From NCBI GenBank assembly GCA_027924645.1, contig BSBN01001807.1, positions 10,062,001 through 10,126,000 on the forward strand: a stretch of 64,000 nt of DNA. The letters are read 5' to 3'. A model generated the notes under the pieces. The model had not been told where the DNA came from. It saw only the letters and a list, made by a program, of their open reading frames with translations, and did no database searches. Source of the stretch: Cunninghamia lanceolata. Lineage: Eukaryota > Streptophyta > Pinopsida > Cupressales > Cupressaceae. The position numbers were made by a program, and so were the translations under genes. Positions 1 to 12,100 of this stretch are shown here, one piece after another (within the stretch, counting starts at the first letter, position 1; each line of letters begins with the position of its first letter).

Positions 1-1198
1 AGCTAATTTTTGGTGCATCCTAGTGCAAAACAGACTGCGCAAAACCCTATGAACACGTGTCCAAACATCGAAATCAGAGTTCGATAAATTTTGGCAAATT
101 TTTTTAGGGTTTGGAGATTCGGCTCTGTGACAAGTCCATACGGATTTCCATACCGTACGGTCAATTTTGCGGCCTGCATCACCTTCCTTCGTCTCTACGC
201 AAGCGGGTTTGTTTTTCTTTCTGCAAAATTATTTTTTAAATATTTTTTCAAAATAAAAATTCTCGCAATTTTTTTATTGAAGAGCATAAAAAAAATATTT
301 AACGGTACCCGACAGGGTATGCAATCCCTGTCAAGATTGTATGATGGAGTACCCTCAGCAGGGTACCGCAAGGTACCAGGAGCCGAAAGGCTCAGGCCCT
401 ACGCCTTTACTTAGGTCCCCTATGGCCTTTAAGCCACACGAAAGGGGTTTTTAGCCCCACATGACCCCTATTTAGGGCCCACATGGCACGATTACCCCCT
501 CACCCGCAGCCCCTCTGATCACAGGCCTTCGACCTTTTTTAAATTTTTTTAAAGTCTGCAAATTTATCCATAGACCACCAACTTCCGCAGATTTTTTAGC
601 AGACAAGGTATTTGCTCGAATCCGCCAAATGTGGTGAGAATATTAGCGATCCCTCCAACATTAACGGCAACTCCAAATCTAGCAAGACTCCCATTCTATC
701 TGGCGAACATCCACATTTGGCAATTTCTCTAAATCTGGTGGCAGTTCTATCAAATTTGGCGGAGTAAAAAAAAATTGTTTTTTCATTCACCCTCTTCGTT
801 GGTAGGCATGATTTTGGAGGCAGATTTCAGAGGCTTGTAACTTGGTCATATTGGCTCCACTTTTCGAGCAATTTTTTCGATTTGGACCAAAATTTCGCAA
901 GCTTCGCAGTGGTGCAATCAGATTTTGGTTTTGGTGCCTGGTTTTTCCAGAAATGTAGATCTTCATCGTTGTTGCTGAGCAATTCTCATTTTGGGAGCTT
1001 TTGGGGCTCCGTTTGGGCTCCTACGGTAACATTTTTTAGTGAATTTTTTTTTAAAGTGCATAATTTTTCGAGTACTTCTCAAATCTGTAATTTGTTTGAT
1101 CAAATTTTGCTCAAAAATTATACTTTCAATTATAGCTTATTTTTGGGTTTTGCATTGTACCAAGATCAAAGACCACTTTGCTATTTTTGTTGGCAATG
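1..1198. other. Unclassified retroelement-like sequence, no gene seen
   Basis: No reading frame here resembles a known protein. Two short hairpins are visible: GACAGGG/CCCTGTC at 311-317 and 326-332, and GTACCCT/AGGGTAC at 349-355 and 360-366. A further inverted pair, GCCAAATGTGG near 623-634 and CCACATTTGGC near 711-721, lies in a T-rich stretch. The texture resembles LTR or leader DNA of an old retroelement, but no PBS, PPT or terminal repeat was found to prove it. Confidence 0.3.
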
Positions 1199-1440
1199 TG
1201 TTGTCATTGATGTCAACACTTAGAGTGAGGTCAGCACTCAGTTTGTGTTGATGATATACCAATATGGTAACAAAGATGCAATGAGATACAGTGGTGATGC
1301 TGATGCTAAGGGTTGTTGATATTCAGTGATATTCCTGATGTTCATAGTGGGTTACTGATGTTCATGGTTGGATGTCATGCCCGAATTAATGTCAAGACAA
1401 GGTGTATTGAGCATGCTTGTGGTCAACAAAGATGATTCCA

Positions 1441-1548
1441 TGGGAATTAGAAGCACTAAGATGAATGATGAAATATTAAGATGGGAATTAGAAGCACTAA
1501 GATGAATGATGAAGTATTTGATGGTACGTTAAGATGGGAATTAGAAGC
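1441..1548 (+). repeat. Short tandem repeat inside the probable LTR
   Basis: Three copies of TGGGAATTAGAAGC begin at 1441, 1482 and 1535. The first two extend through CACTAAGATGAATGATGAA, giving unit lengths of 41 and 53 bp. Confidence 0.75.
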
Positions 1549-2957
1549 TATGTTGAGGATGAGAAGATGTTGCTGAGGGCCTGTGGCATGTTTTATGATC
1601 CTTCTTGTTGTTCTTAAGGATGTATGTGCTGTTATATGAAGGTTTTGGCCTCCAGAAGTTGGTGAAGGTTTCTACTACAGAGAGTTGCCTGGAAGATTTA
1701 GTAAAATGCTCTGCATTCCTTTGCATTTGAAGATATCGTCATGCAATTCAGAATTTAAGTTCAGTATGATGTAAAGGTGCTAAATCCAAAATTTCAGATC
1801 AATTGTCCCTCTACAGTGAAAGTTATGAGAGACAGAGTTTCGATCTGTGCTCAGGCAAAATCAAGTGATGATGAAGATTGTTTGGAATGCTCCGCATTTC
1901 TCCGCAGTGATAGATATGGCTATGTGGTTTTGAGGATATGTAGTGCATCCATATGAGTTTCAGGTGTTTTGGAGGTCCACAAGCTTAGTTTTCAAATGAC
2001 AGTTGATAAAGATAAATCTGGATGCCTAATTGTTCTCAGGACATATGCTAATGATGTGCGCCAACTTGTTGTGGCATGTAATAGTACATTGGCTGATGGA
2101 AGATGGTCCTAGTGATCTTGTGTTGTCTTCAATTGCTCCGCAAGGTATTTTTCTACTCTCTCCGAAACTGGCCGAGGTCCGGAATGATGATATTGCCAGG
2201 CTATGTCTCTGTCTGGTTGACTGAAGAATGTTGAAGGTATGCGCCACAATGTTGTTGTTGTGCAGAGTTCAAAGAATGTTTGAAGATAGTGTATAAGTCC
2301 TGTCGACTCACCTAGAAGAAGAACAAGCAATGTTTAATCTTTCATGAGTACCGCCAAGTTGAAATGACCGTTGTGCTACAAACTTCATGTGTTCTTGCTT
2401 AAGGGTGACCTAATTCAAATTTGTGAAGCGTGCAGATGTTACTCCTTGAAGAATGATGTTGTGAAGGATGTTTAGGACTGGACTAGGCATGTATTGGGAT
2501 CCGCAAGGCGTGTGTTTCCTTCTGGAGTAGCATGTTGTTCATGATAGGACTTGCCCTATGCATGTTTCATGTTGTGATCTCTGGCCGACTTGTAAAATGT
2601 AATATTCTTGTTGTATTGGCTGACTTGTAATGAAATCAATGTATCATGTATATATTGTAAACCCAGTTGATCTAGGAGAGGTATGATTGCAAAGAAAAAT
2701 ATGAGAGCATGTAAAAGACCAGAATATGAACATGTTATGCATTATGATGTGTGAGTGAAGAAGAAGGAGCAGAAACAATAAGCGTTGTCTTGATTCATCT
2801 TGAAGACCTTTTGTGACAGGAGGGAAGTGAAGAGTGTGCCTAATTGATCCAATCATCTGAGGAAGCAGAATTGCAATCATCAAAGCTTCAACGTCAGTTT
2901 TCAGACAGTAGAAAGACTGTCATATTGTAATCATCTCTGAGTTCATTCTCAGTTCAA

Positions 2958-3131
2958 AGAGTAGTTGCTTCCTTGGGTTGTAGCCCTAAAACAAAGTCTG
3001 CAAGGAGTTTAGCTTCCTTGGGAGTGACCCTAAAACCTTCTTCAGGGAGTAGTAGCTTCCTTGGGTTGTAACCCTAAAACAATGTCAGCAGGGAGTAGTA
3101 GCTTCCTTGGGTTGTAGCCCTAAAACAAAGT
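2958..3131 (+). repeat. Tandem repeat of about 45-bp units in the LTR 3' part
   Basis: Four degenerate copies of a unit containing GAGTAGTAGCTTCCTTGGG, then TTGTAGCCCTAAAACAA, begin near 2958, 3004, 3046 and 3091. They lie just upstream of the CACCGTGGTTTTTCCC block. Confidence 0.75.
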
Positions 3132-3515
3132 TGTAATTTTGAGCTTCATATATTGTGAATTGATCCTCACCGTGGTTTTTCCCTTCTTGGGTTTTCCACA
3201 TATATTTGGTGTTATTTGTTGATGTGCATTGTGTTGATCTTTCATGTTTATGTCGATGTAGTAATGCTTAAGTTTTAATCTGCTCCGAAGGATTTGAAGT
3301 TTGTTTAGATACTAATTCACCCCCTCCCCCTCTCAATATCCTGGTGTGTTCAACAATTTTGGCTTGTGGCAATTGTAATTGCACTAAGTATAAAGTGCCA
3401 TGATCATATTTTGCTAGGGAGGTTCTCGTGATTGAGTAAATTTGGGGGGGTAATCTTTTGCTTTTGTTGGATTGAGTCTCTTGATTGGTCTTGTGTGTGA
3501 CTAAAAGAAGTAATC

Positions 3516-3728
3516 ATGAATATCACAATGCATCCAGTTGTAATTGAATTAAACAGAGGGAACTATAAGTCTTGGAGAGATGGTATGCTGAAACATTTCA
3601 AATGGCTAAATCTTCTGCCCTTTCTCTATGAACTTGTTCCTGAACCTAAATCATTTGATAAAAAATGTGGTATGGTATCAAAAGAATGGTTATGTAGCAA
3701 GTTTTATTGGTTTCAATGTCGACTTTGA
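3516..3728 (+). pseudogene. Copia-like Gag N-terminal fragment
   Basis: The 70-codon frame starts at the ATG at 3516. It contains the pattern LNRGNYKSWRDGMLKHFK, which resembles the first helix of copia Gag (the UBN2/DUF4219 region, typically L.G.NY..W...M). The frame ends soon afterwards and no nucleocapsid, protease or reverse transcriptase follows. I read it as the truncated gag of a non-autonomous LTR element whose 3' LTR lies at 4810. The match rests on one motif, so family-level confidence is moderate. Confidence 0.45.
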
Positions 3729-3884
3729 CGCTTGAGTACATTGACATGGATTTCTTCCCCTCATACTCGTACCAAAATTTGGGAGATATATGGACATCCT
3801 GATATTCCGTCATTCCCAGAGGATCCTATTGTAGATTGTTTAAAACCACTTGATGTTTTTCTACCATAGGATTTTCAAACAACT

Positions 3885-4634
3885 ATGAAGCTTGATGAAT
3901 GGGAAGAACTTGAAGATGGCATAGAGACTTCTCCTGATACTCCTTCAATGACTTCATGCACTCCAGCATTAGTAGATATTTCAAATGTTCATACTAAGCC
4001 ATCTTGTGTGGACACATCTTCACCACTTGTTGCTCTACTTGAGTTCAGTGTTGCTATTTCCAGTGATTCAGTGCAACAAGTCCACATTGGTTTTCCAGAT
4101 CCACCACATTGGAATTCCTATTTACCAAACATATCATTCTTGTTTGTGGAGTCTCATCTTTTAGATTTGGAGGACACATTTGAGGGGTTATCTCTCCTCT
4201 TTGATAACAGTCATAGCACAATTGTTGTCACACCATCTTTGTCTTTGGAGCTTGATGATTTTCAATTTCCACTTGGTTCTGGGTTGTCACCTTCATCAAT
4301 TAGGCATGGGACTCCTGATTTGATTGTGGCATCTTTCGGCATCAACATGGAGACACATGAGCAATTTTCAGAGACATCATATTTCACAAGAAATCTTCCC
4401 TCTTCTCTTGTTCTGGAGTTGGAGTTTCTTCTACATCTACCAATGGATTGGTTTCTTCCCAAGGCGATAAATGTTGTTTACAGGCATTGGATCGTGATTT
4501 GTCTTCGACCATTCACCATTGGCACAGGAGCTAATTCATTCTCGGGGGGACATCTTGTCTCATTCTCACCCTCTTATGGGGGGGCTATTGATTGTATATT
4601 CGTGATGGATGTATTCTTTGGGGGGTCCTGTTGA
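3885..4634 (+). CDS. Unidentified 249-codon ORF in a non-autonomous LTR element
   Basis: This is the longest uninterrupted frame in the window. The reading frame extends upstream of the ATG through a plausible segment (PSFPEDPIVDCLKPLDVFLP), broken by one TAG at about 3868, so the present ATG may not be the original start. The protein is rich in Ser, Pro, Leu and acidic residues (MKLDEWEELEDGIETSPDTP at the start). It has no transmembrane, zinc-finger, protease or polymerase motif that I can see. It lies between a gag-like fragment and a polypurine tract plus LTR (4810), where pol would be expected. I do not recognise the family. It could be an element-specific protein, a captured host segment or a chance frame, although its length argues against chance. 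Confidence 0.45.
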   Translation: MKLDEWEELEDGIETSPDTPSMTSCTPALVDISNVHTKPSCVDTSSPLVALLEFSVAISSDSVQQVHIGFPDPPHWNSYLPNISFLFVESHLLDLEDTFEGLSLLFDNSHSTIVVTPSLSLELDDFQFPLGSGLSPSSIRHGTPDLIVASFGINMETHEQFSETSYFTRNLPSSLVLELEFLLHLPMDWFLPKAINVVYRHWIVICLRPFTIGTGANSFSGGHLVSFSPSYGGAIDCIFVMDVFFGGSC

Positions 4635-4798
4635 GTCCTTTCCATCACTCCATCACTTGTACATGTTTGTTTGCATTTTTTCTCTCTTTTGGGGAGGGTT
4701 TTATTCCTACGGGTTTTTCTTCTTTCCTTCATTTGTGAAAGATTGTACATGGGTACCTAACATGGCCTAGTAGCAAAGACCCATCTCCCTAAGTTGCA

Positions 4799-4809
4799 CT
4801 TAAGGGGGG
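4799..4809 (+). other. Polypurine tract adjoining 3' LTR
   Basis: CTTAAGGGGGG(T) directly precedes the TG of the LTR. This is the usual plus-strand priming site position. Confidence 0.6.
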
Positions 4810-5264
4810 TGTTGGTGTGAATGGGGTTGTTTCCTATCCGGTTTGCCCCTTTGTAGTGTGAACAAGGCACATTATCTAACTAGTTCCTAGTTAGGACTTA
4901 TTCACATGTTAAGCTTTCTTAGGTAGATATGGCATTTAATATTTGTGTCTCATGATTTAATATGTGTCATCTAGTTGGGAGTCCTTATCAACTAGTTGTC
5001 TCATGTCATAGGATTAAGACACTTGTCATAATCACATTATGTCCTACCTCTCAACCTTGCCTATATAAGCAAGGTCTCTTGTTGTACATTTCATGCAATG
5101 GTATGCAATTTCAACTATATCAAGTCAAGCTTTGCATCTTGTAAATGTTATGCATCACTATTCTTGGCAATAAAGAGTTGTTATTGCTTTTCTCTCTTGT
5201 TGTGGAGGGTTCTCATGATTGCAGGTGATCCTAGGAGTGCTTGAGTCCATTATTGACTCTTACA
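4810..5264 (+). mobile_element. 3' LTR of a non-autonomous element
   Basis: The LTR starts TGTTGGTGTGAATGGGG straight after the polypurine tract. It contains a TATA box (CTATATAAG, 5061-5069) and a polyadenylation-like AATAAAG (5169-5175). The 3' limit at TTACA (5264) is a guess, because no matching 5' LTR was found in the window and the downstream flank is already another element. With the gag-like frame and the 249-codon ORF it makes up the 3' part of one element. Confidence 0.5.
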
Positions 5265-5410
5265 ATCTTGAGTTTCCAAAGCTCAAAGTTGGTGTCATTT
5301 AATTTCTTGTGCTAGCCATCTCTATACCAAAAATAAGATCACCTACACAAAGTTTCCACTCAAACAAGGATTAATAAAAAGCCCTCTCCTCCCACAAATC
5401 AACAAGCTCT

Positions 5411-5428
5411 TCTAGCTCTAATACCAAA
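5411..5428 (-). other. Primer-binding site of a minus-strand copia-type element
   Basis: Read on the minus strand this is TTTGGTATTAGAGCT, a variant of the TGGTATCAGAGC site complementary to initiator tRNA-Met. It directly follows the LTR end ...CTTTCA. Confidence 0.65.
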
Positions 5429-6135
5429 TGAAAGGAAACTAGACTAGCTCCACACTAGCCCAACAAATAACAATGCAAGTAGAAACAGATTTATATAAAT
5501 TTCAGCTAAGTAACAACATAAAGGACACAAGATATACCCTTGGAAAACCTAATTTTAAAAACCCAACAAAAGCACATTCAATGTATTAATCTCAACAAAA
5601 AGGTTACAATAGAACGTAGAGTCCAGTGCTTCCAATGGAGATCTTCACTTTGATTCTAGAGTCAATTAGGCAACATAACCTTACAATAAAATCACCATCC
5701 AATCTCCTTCCCAAGCCTTCAATTCATAGACCAAGGAGAACCAAAAACCACTAATGGATTCCCAAAACTATGGGCTCAAAATCACAAGCCAAGTCTTGGT
5801 CCAACTAGTCCACATTGGACCCATGTGCCCTCCTCCAAGAATAACTCCTCTCAGAATTGAATGTAACTCCCAATGAAGACCTTTGAGCCCAATGACCAAG
5901 GGGATCAAATATAACTCCCAAACACTTCATGTAGGTGCAATAATTACACTTGCACACCTATTACAAACGACTATTTTTAGTCAATCAAAGATGTTTTTCC
6001 TAGTACACTAATAACCGCCCTTTTCAATGACCTCTTACACTGGTCATAAGACACATGACAATTGTCATTATGTGCCAAACAAAGAATCTTGAGATTCCCT
6101 CCATGTGTGGCGCCCCATAACATGAGGGCCCAACA
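5429..6135 (-). mobile_element. LTR of a minus-strand copia-type element
   Basis: On the plus strand the LTR reads TGAAAGGAAACTAG... and the likely outer end is ...GGGCCCAACA, giving minus-strand ends TGTTGGGCCC...CTTTCA. The TG end adjoins the PBS, so this is a 5' LTR in minus orientation. Only about 150 bp of internal sequence (5265-5410) remains before another element. The outer boundary is inferred from the CAACA terminus only. Confidence 0.5.
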
Positions 6136-7840
6136 TTTACAATGCATTACAAATAATTAAATAAATACAACATTATGACTTGCAAGGTGTACAACACCTA
6201 GTCCCAAGATACACAAGGATTTAGAGGAGTGACATTCATTAATAGCTTATAGCCTTAAAGAACGCCATACATGCTTTTATTGATTACTGGCACAAGGCAA
6301 ACTTGACTTGTGATAAAGGATCTAGTAATCTAATTCCTAGGTTTAACCTAAATTCGATGATCAATTGCCAATAGAAGCATCTCATGATTTCCTTGAAACC
6401 CCTGCAGGATTGAGCTGCAATGCCCTCGTGGTTGCAAGGGGTGGTGCCCCAGCAAGGTCAAAGGGCAGCTCACTCACAAGCTCAAAGGGTATTGCCCCCA
6501 CAAAGATGAAAGGTAGCACCACAACCCAAAACAAAGACAGACTTCAGTACAGCTGCCAAAGACTCGACTGGTGTCAAAACTTCTTACACAAAATGCCACC
6601 TCAGTGCTAACCTCCAACTCTTGTGCCAAGCCAATGTCAACTACAACTTGCCTATGGCACAATCATTGCACCAGTTAAGAGCTAACAGCCTGAACTTCTT
6701 AGTAGCTACTAAAGGATGGACTGCTTCATCTTCCTCGGCATCTTCAGCATTAGCTCTACAGTTTCTGGATTAATATGCATTGTATGCCTAGGGGAAAGAA
6801 GTTCCTTTTTTGGGAAGATGGTCATACTCGTTCCCCATCTCTTCCATGAGATTTTCAATGTACAGATCTTTCATACCAATGCAATTCTGATTCCAGTTCT
6901 TAATGCTTACTGCTAATATTGCTTTTGATGTGTGAATGAACTTGTGTTGTTGTTGCAATTTAATTATCCTTTATAAATAACATAAAAAAACTTCTACCAT
7001 AACACACCAAATTCTAGAATTTTTGTATACGTCCCCCCAAATTTCTCCTAGAATTTAGATCCATTGGGATCCTAACATAGTTTCTTAATAACCACCATGT
7101 TTAATAAAAGAATTTAAAAGTGCAGCCAATTTTTCCCTTTGTTAACATATGGTACAGAAAAGAAACAACATAAATCCTATCATACCAATCGGGACATAGA
7201 TGAATGTTTGCCAATCGATTGTTTTTTAATATTTTAATTGTTATTGAGGTATCTTTAGGATTTGTTACTCATCATATCAAGAATTATATGATATTATAGG
7301 GTTACGAAACCTTTTTACCAAAATGTTCTAGAAGGTCAACTAGTTGGGTTAGTACCCAGTTACTATTTGAACAAGGCATTTTTTTGAATCGTTGCTTCAT
7401 TCCAGCAGAACAGACTGTGGACTGCATGTTTTGATGCACTACCCGTGCAAATATAATCATTATGAGGCACTCATCTATATTAGCATCAGAAAAACAGGTC
7501 CAATCAAACAAGCGTTGTCAGAGAAAGCATAAAAGTTTCATGTGTAGACCAAAAAGAGCATAAAAATTTTATCAGATAGGCTCTTGCTATGCTTTACTTG
7601 CAAACCATCAGCATTTAGCCTCTACTCGCCAGATTTCATCTTTGAATTTTGGCCAGGATGAGGCACATGCAAATAAAAGAAGAATGAAATGTGTACTCTT
7701 GCCGAAATATGCAAGTTGTTCCTCCTCTGCCTACTCCTGTAGGAGACACAAACTCTTGCTGGCAGTGGTAGAATCTCCCGAACACAAACTACAGAACTTG
7801 ATTTGTACATCAGGAAAATAAGGAAAAAGAACAAGGAAAT
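6136..7840. other. No identifiable gene
   Basis: Several 60-80 codon frames occur, but none resembles a protein family and codon texture does not support coding. The lower end (about 7600-7840) would be the 3' UTR of the small minus-strand gene if that model is right. Confidence 0.4.
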
Positions 7841-9150
7841 TCAAGCTCTGTTGAAAGCTTTGATTATTTCCTGTTTCTTCCTGAACAACCACATCTGATC
7901 CATTAACCTGTCAACAAGAGGGTCATAGATTATCTGGACAGATAGTAGCACAGTAAATGGCTGTGAGGACTTCAAAACTCCATCTTCGGAAGGCATTGAA
8001 CGCACATTAATGTCTTTCGAGAAATGTGTCGTATTTTTGCTTGAACCATAGGTAAGCTTCTAAAGTTTAAATTATAATTACTGGACTTGTCATGAAACTT
8101 GACCAAAATTTCCCTTCTCCTGAAAGTAAATGATTTTTAACAATGTGATTCCAACATTTAAAGCGTATAAGAAGTTAAGAACCCTTATAACTTACTCCCC
8201 AAAAAAACTGCTGAAATGGATTCCCAAAATGGAAAATTGCATCTGTGGTTATGTGGCCTAGTGGTAGGAAGGGTTGCCCAGCTACCAAGGAGACAGCACA
8301 GATTCAAATCCCACAGACCAGGAAAACTGTGATAAAATGCAGAAATGGAAAATAATGTAATCAAAGGAGATATCTATATACTTTCCCTACAAACAACACG
8401 AGTCACTTCCAAATTTAAAACAACGCAAAGGTAATGCTGCTTCTATATATGGATATGCAAGCTTTTCCTGTACTTACATGTCTAGGTTAAAATTGAAATT
8501 CAACATTAAAATAAATTATAAATGCCTTAAAAATTTATCTATCAGCAAAATTGCTTGAAAGTCAATTCAGTCGCCTTATTAAGCTATTTGTCAATGGCTA
8601 ACAATAAGCATTCCTTTAGATGGCATTCTTCTGATCAAGTATATGATACATTGTTGAATGGGCATAATTAATATTAAAATTGTTACAAGAATACTCCCTC
8701 ACATGAACTAACTAAATTTTGAAAAAAAAAAAAGAGTCCAAACTATGAACAGCAAAATTAAGAAATACTGGCCCAGAGGGATGTAGAGTAATGGTAATGG
8801 GAACACTCTTAAGAGAGTCATCCATCTGCAATAAAGCCAGACACAACTTTAGCAGACATGTGGCAAGATTGTGGTGCAACAATTATTGGGTGCATTCAAT
8901 CCTGACCGATGTTTACATTCTTAAGAAAAACACAAGGCTTTTTTTTAGGCATGGACATACAAGACGGCCAATTCGGGCCAAGAAACTCCTCTTTGCAAGC
9001 CCACAATAGAATTTCTTTCATCTACAATGTATTAGTCAAATTATATACATGAGGGTTTCTACTCATAACCTCACCCAAGATTTATTAAGAAATTAGTTTT
9101 AAAAAATTAAAAATTAAAAGTCCAGGTGAAATCGATGAACATACCGCCAT
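7841..9150 (-). CDS. Candidate small two-exon host gene, 74 codons, unidentified
   Basis: The model joins 9150-9145 (ATG GCG) to 8059-7841 (72 codons plus TGA). The start sits in GATCATGGCG, a plant-like initiation context. The donor is GCG|GTATGT and the acceptor TTTAAACTTTAG|AAG, so the 1085-bp intron is GT-AG and phase 0. The second exon is open throughout and looks protein-like: a polar start (KLTYGSSKNTTHFSKD), then LKSSQPFTVLLSVQIIYDP, then a basic helical end with MDQMWLFRKKQEIIKAF. There is no signal peptide or membrane segment. A further acceptor (TTATTGACAG|GG at 9213) and a donor (CAC|GTAAGA near 9527) fit a 5' UTR intron. I do not recognise the protein. It could instead be one exon of a larger or captured gene. 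Confidence 0.45.
8238..8342 (+). repeat. tRNA-related SINE, 105 bp, with 11-bp target-site duplication
   Basis: An A-box-like TGGCCTAGTGG (8254-8264) and a B-box-like AGATTCAAATCC (8300-8311) are spaced as in tRNA-derived RNA polymerase III promoters. The unit is flanked by the perfect repeat AAATGGAAAAT at 8227-8237 and 8343-8353, as expected of a retroposed copy. It lies in the intron of the small gene, antisense to it. It is not a functional tRNA, because the arms do not pair into a cloverleaf. Confidence 0.65.
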
Positions 9151-12100
9151 GATCTATTCAAATCTTGTAACCTTCTAAATGTTGATGAAAGGGATCAAAT
9201 GCCACAGGAACCCTGTCAATAACAAAGCGACAAAAACATTAGTCAGAGAAACCTCCGCCTATAGTGTTTGTAATTTTCGTTTTTCAATGCCCTAGAAAAC
9301 ATTTGTGTAAAAGGGTTTAAGGTTTAAACCCCAGTGTTACTCGTGAGAAGTAAGAGAAATCTATCATTTTACAGGAAGAAATTTGCATTAACATGATGAC
9401 TGGCTGCGAAAATGTGTAGATACCTTTTTTTAGCGGAAGGTAAGAAATAAATGAATTTCTACCTGTGAATTGCAGTGCAAGAGATTAGCACTCGGAGTTT
9501 ATTCTAAGCAATGAAGCGGTCTTACGTGGTGGATTCGGGATTTATAACTAGCACTTGGAGGGTAAGGAGGTTCAATGGTTAGGAGCATTGCATTTATTTA
9601 TATGGAATAATATGTGAAAAATTATAATTACTCTTAAATATAAATAAATAAAGTATTCAAGATGTTTATATCTATGTAATTCAGTTGTTTGTATAAAAAA
9701 AATCAACACTCAAATTTCAGGTTGTGTAAAGCTCTTCAACAAATTGAATGTCATGTAAATTTGAAATATTACTAGTATATTTATATTTTAAAAAATATAT
9801 CTACAGTATGCCGAGCAATATCTCGTGTTTTTTGTGTTTTCTATAGCTTTTGTGATTTTCTCCACTTTTTTTCCTTGAACTTTTTCCACTTTATCTTGTG
9901 GGAAATGAAAATTTATGAATTGTAATGTGTGTATATAAAACCTAGAAGCTATATTGATTTAGGACATAGGTTACAATGAATATATAAAAGAATTTAGTGT
10001 AAATTTTGTGGGGGATGATTTAGCTCAGGATTTACAGTGTTGAAGTGGGGGAATTCAAAGGAACATATCGACGACAGAGGAGCTTTTCTCTAATGGTCAA
10101 ATTTGGCCACTATGTGTGCCTCCTCACCTTCGGCACAGAGGAGAATTAAGAGGTTGAAACATAATATCTAACCTTTAGAGACACATTTGACAACAATGAA
10201 AAGATCAATTGGAATGTTAAGTCCAACTCTCTCAAGTGATTGGGAATGACCCCCTCATTGTTGAGGTGAATGTTTTGAGCAATCTAAAGGAGCCAAAAAA
10301 GAAAAAACACAAATTATTGAGAGTCACTCTCTCAAACTCCTCCCTTGCCCTTTGTTGTTGTAAGGACAAACTTCTACAGCCCAATCACATGCATCTCAAT
10401 TAGCTCACAAATCGCAATGTGCAGAGCTCAAAAAAATGGCAACTCAAAAGAAAAACTTATGGTTGAAAAGGAAATCGACGTGAGACATGCTAAATTCCAA
10501 GCATGAATTACAAGTTGAGGATATCCAATAAATGTTTAATTCCCTATACAAGAGCCCATTCATTTATTTTTGTACATATAATTTAAAATGAAATAAAATT
10601 TGAAACATGGCCTCTTTCTAATAGAATAATAAATTTGAAGTTATTTTGTTGTTTTGAACAAAGAGGTAGAGCGGTTATAACTAAATGAAGAGTTTAACAT
10701 CGAAACAACAAAAAATGACAAATATTTTCTACACCTTTTAGCAATGGCAGTCATTAACATCATAGCAAGAAACGATCTTTTGAATTAGTGATTGAGGCGA
10801 GAGAAGAAAGAAAGAAGAACAAATTTTTTCTTCCAAAATTCAAAACCCTTAAGCTAACAAAAGGGGTTTTGAATGCACTAATAATTTGGAGGAAAAAAAT
10901 AGTTCAAACCTTGGCCAAATGCTCTACAATTTGACTAATTTTGACAGCCAGCTGAGGCAGTAACTTTCATTGCTTTGAATGAAAATTGAGTGATTCAAAA
11001 ACATCCTTGGCACTTTAGTTGGCCTTTCTAAAAGACACAAATAGTAAATCCACATGATATGCAAGCTTTACATAATTTTTGCCTCTTAGAACCTTTAAAA
11101 AGTTGAATATAAGACACACGAGGGTTTATCATATCTAAGATCTCGTCCTCCTTCGATCGTGCACTTTTCAAGTTTGAGGTTGAAAAATATTTATAATAAA
11201 GCTTGGATACCTTTGAAAATTTGGACGATTACTATCAAGAGGTGGAACCGAATCGATATTGTTGTCTTTGCCAAATGTGAAGCAATGGATAACTATGCTT
11301 AGGTGATTGTAAGCCTTTGTTTGCAAAATATCTTGTGGGCAATGATTGTTTTGGTACTTAATATCTAATATCTTCATAATATTTACATTGAATTCTCATT
11401 ATACAGAGCCAAGTGGATTTTTAATAGTGATGTGGAGAGGCAGAAAAAGTGTCACTAGTTTTGGGTAGATTGAAAACTGTTTGACAGTGACCTAAAAATT
11501 GTTTACAGGCATAAGACATTTTTTTGAGCTCAAAAGCTCATATATGAAGCCTATTGGCTAATTGTTGAGTGATAGCTTTTATGGTACTACAAAAATTGTT
11601 AAATTTATTTTGGAAAAGAAGAGTCTATTTTTTAGTTTGGGTTTTAAGCAAGGTTCTAAAATTCTCCCACTAATTTAGGGGTTCTTATCCATATGACATT
11701 ATTATCTAAGTCATTATATGAATTTTTGATAACTTTTTGAAATAAAATATTTCATTTTTATATTTATGATGTTGGGATGCAATATTCATATTTTAAAAAA
11801 ATCATATGACCAATTTCCTAAATATTTTGAGTTAAAAAGCTCTTAAATTTTCTTGGCAAGACCCACTATTTTTTAGGAAGCCCCCTTCATAGGACCATAG
11901 CCTAAGGAAGTGATCGTGTAAGTGTCTAGAAATGGATATGCATACATGGCAAGTCTAATGATGATTTAGTGGTTCAATACACGACTCATGTGGTGTGAAT
12001 AAAATCTTCTCCCAATTAATCCAACTTTAATGGAAGTGTTAAATCAACTTATAGGACCCCCTTGGCCTTTTATTTCATGTTTGCTAGTTATTTTCCATGT

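Larger units (their letters stand above)
1199..3355 (+). mobile_element. Probable long LTR (solo or 5' LTR), about 2.16 kb
   Basis: The stretch begins TGTTGTCATTGATGTCAACA and ends GGTGTGTTCAACA, so it has TG...CA ends with a short inverted TGTTG/CAACA. Near its 3' end it carries CACCGTGGTTTTTCCC followed by TTGGGTTTTCCACA, and then a C-rich CACCCCCTCCCCCTCTCAAT. Both are wording I associate with the R/U5 end of plant copia-type LTRs. The 5-bp flanks (CAATG and ATTTT) do not match, so neither the ends nor solo status is proved. The next gag-like fragment starts 160 bp downstream, but the LTR at 4810 is a different sequence, so the two do not belong to one element. Confidence 0.45.

Noticed and set aside
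1194..3360. TSD for the probable LTR
   Set aside because: CAATG and ATTTT do not match, and alternative ends did not give a matching pair.
8238..8342. Functional tRNA gene
   Set aside because: A and B boxes are present but no cloverleaf with an acceptor stem can be formed, and a TSD flanks the unit, so it is a SINE.
9145..9212. Fully coding internal exon
   Set aside because: All three frames contain stops across the 68 nt. Only its last six bases (ATGGCG) are used as coding in the model.
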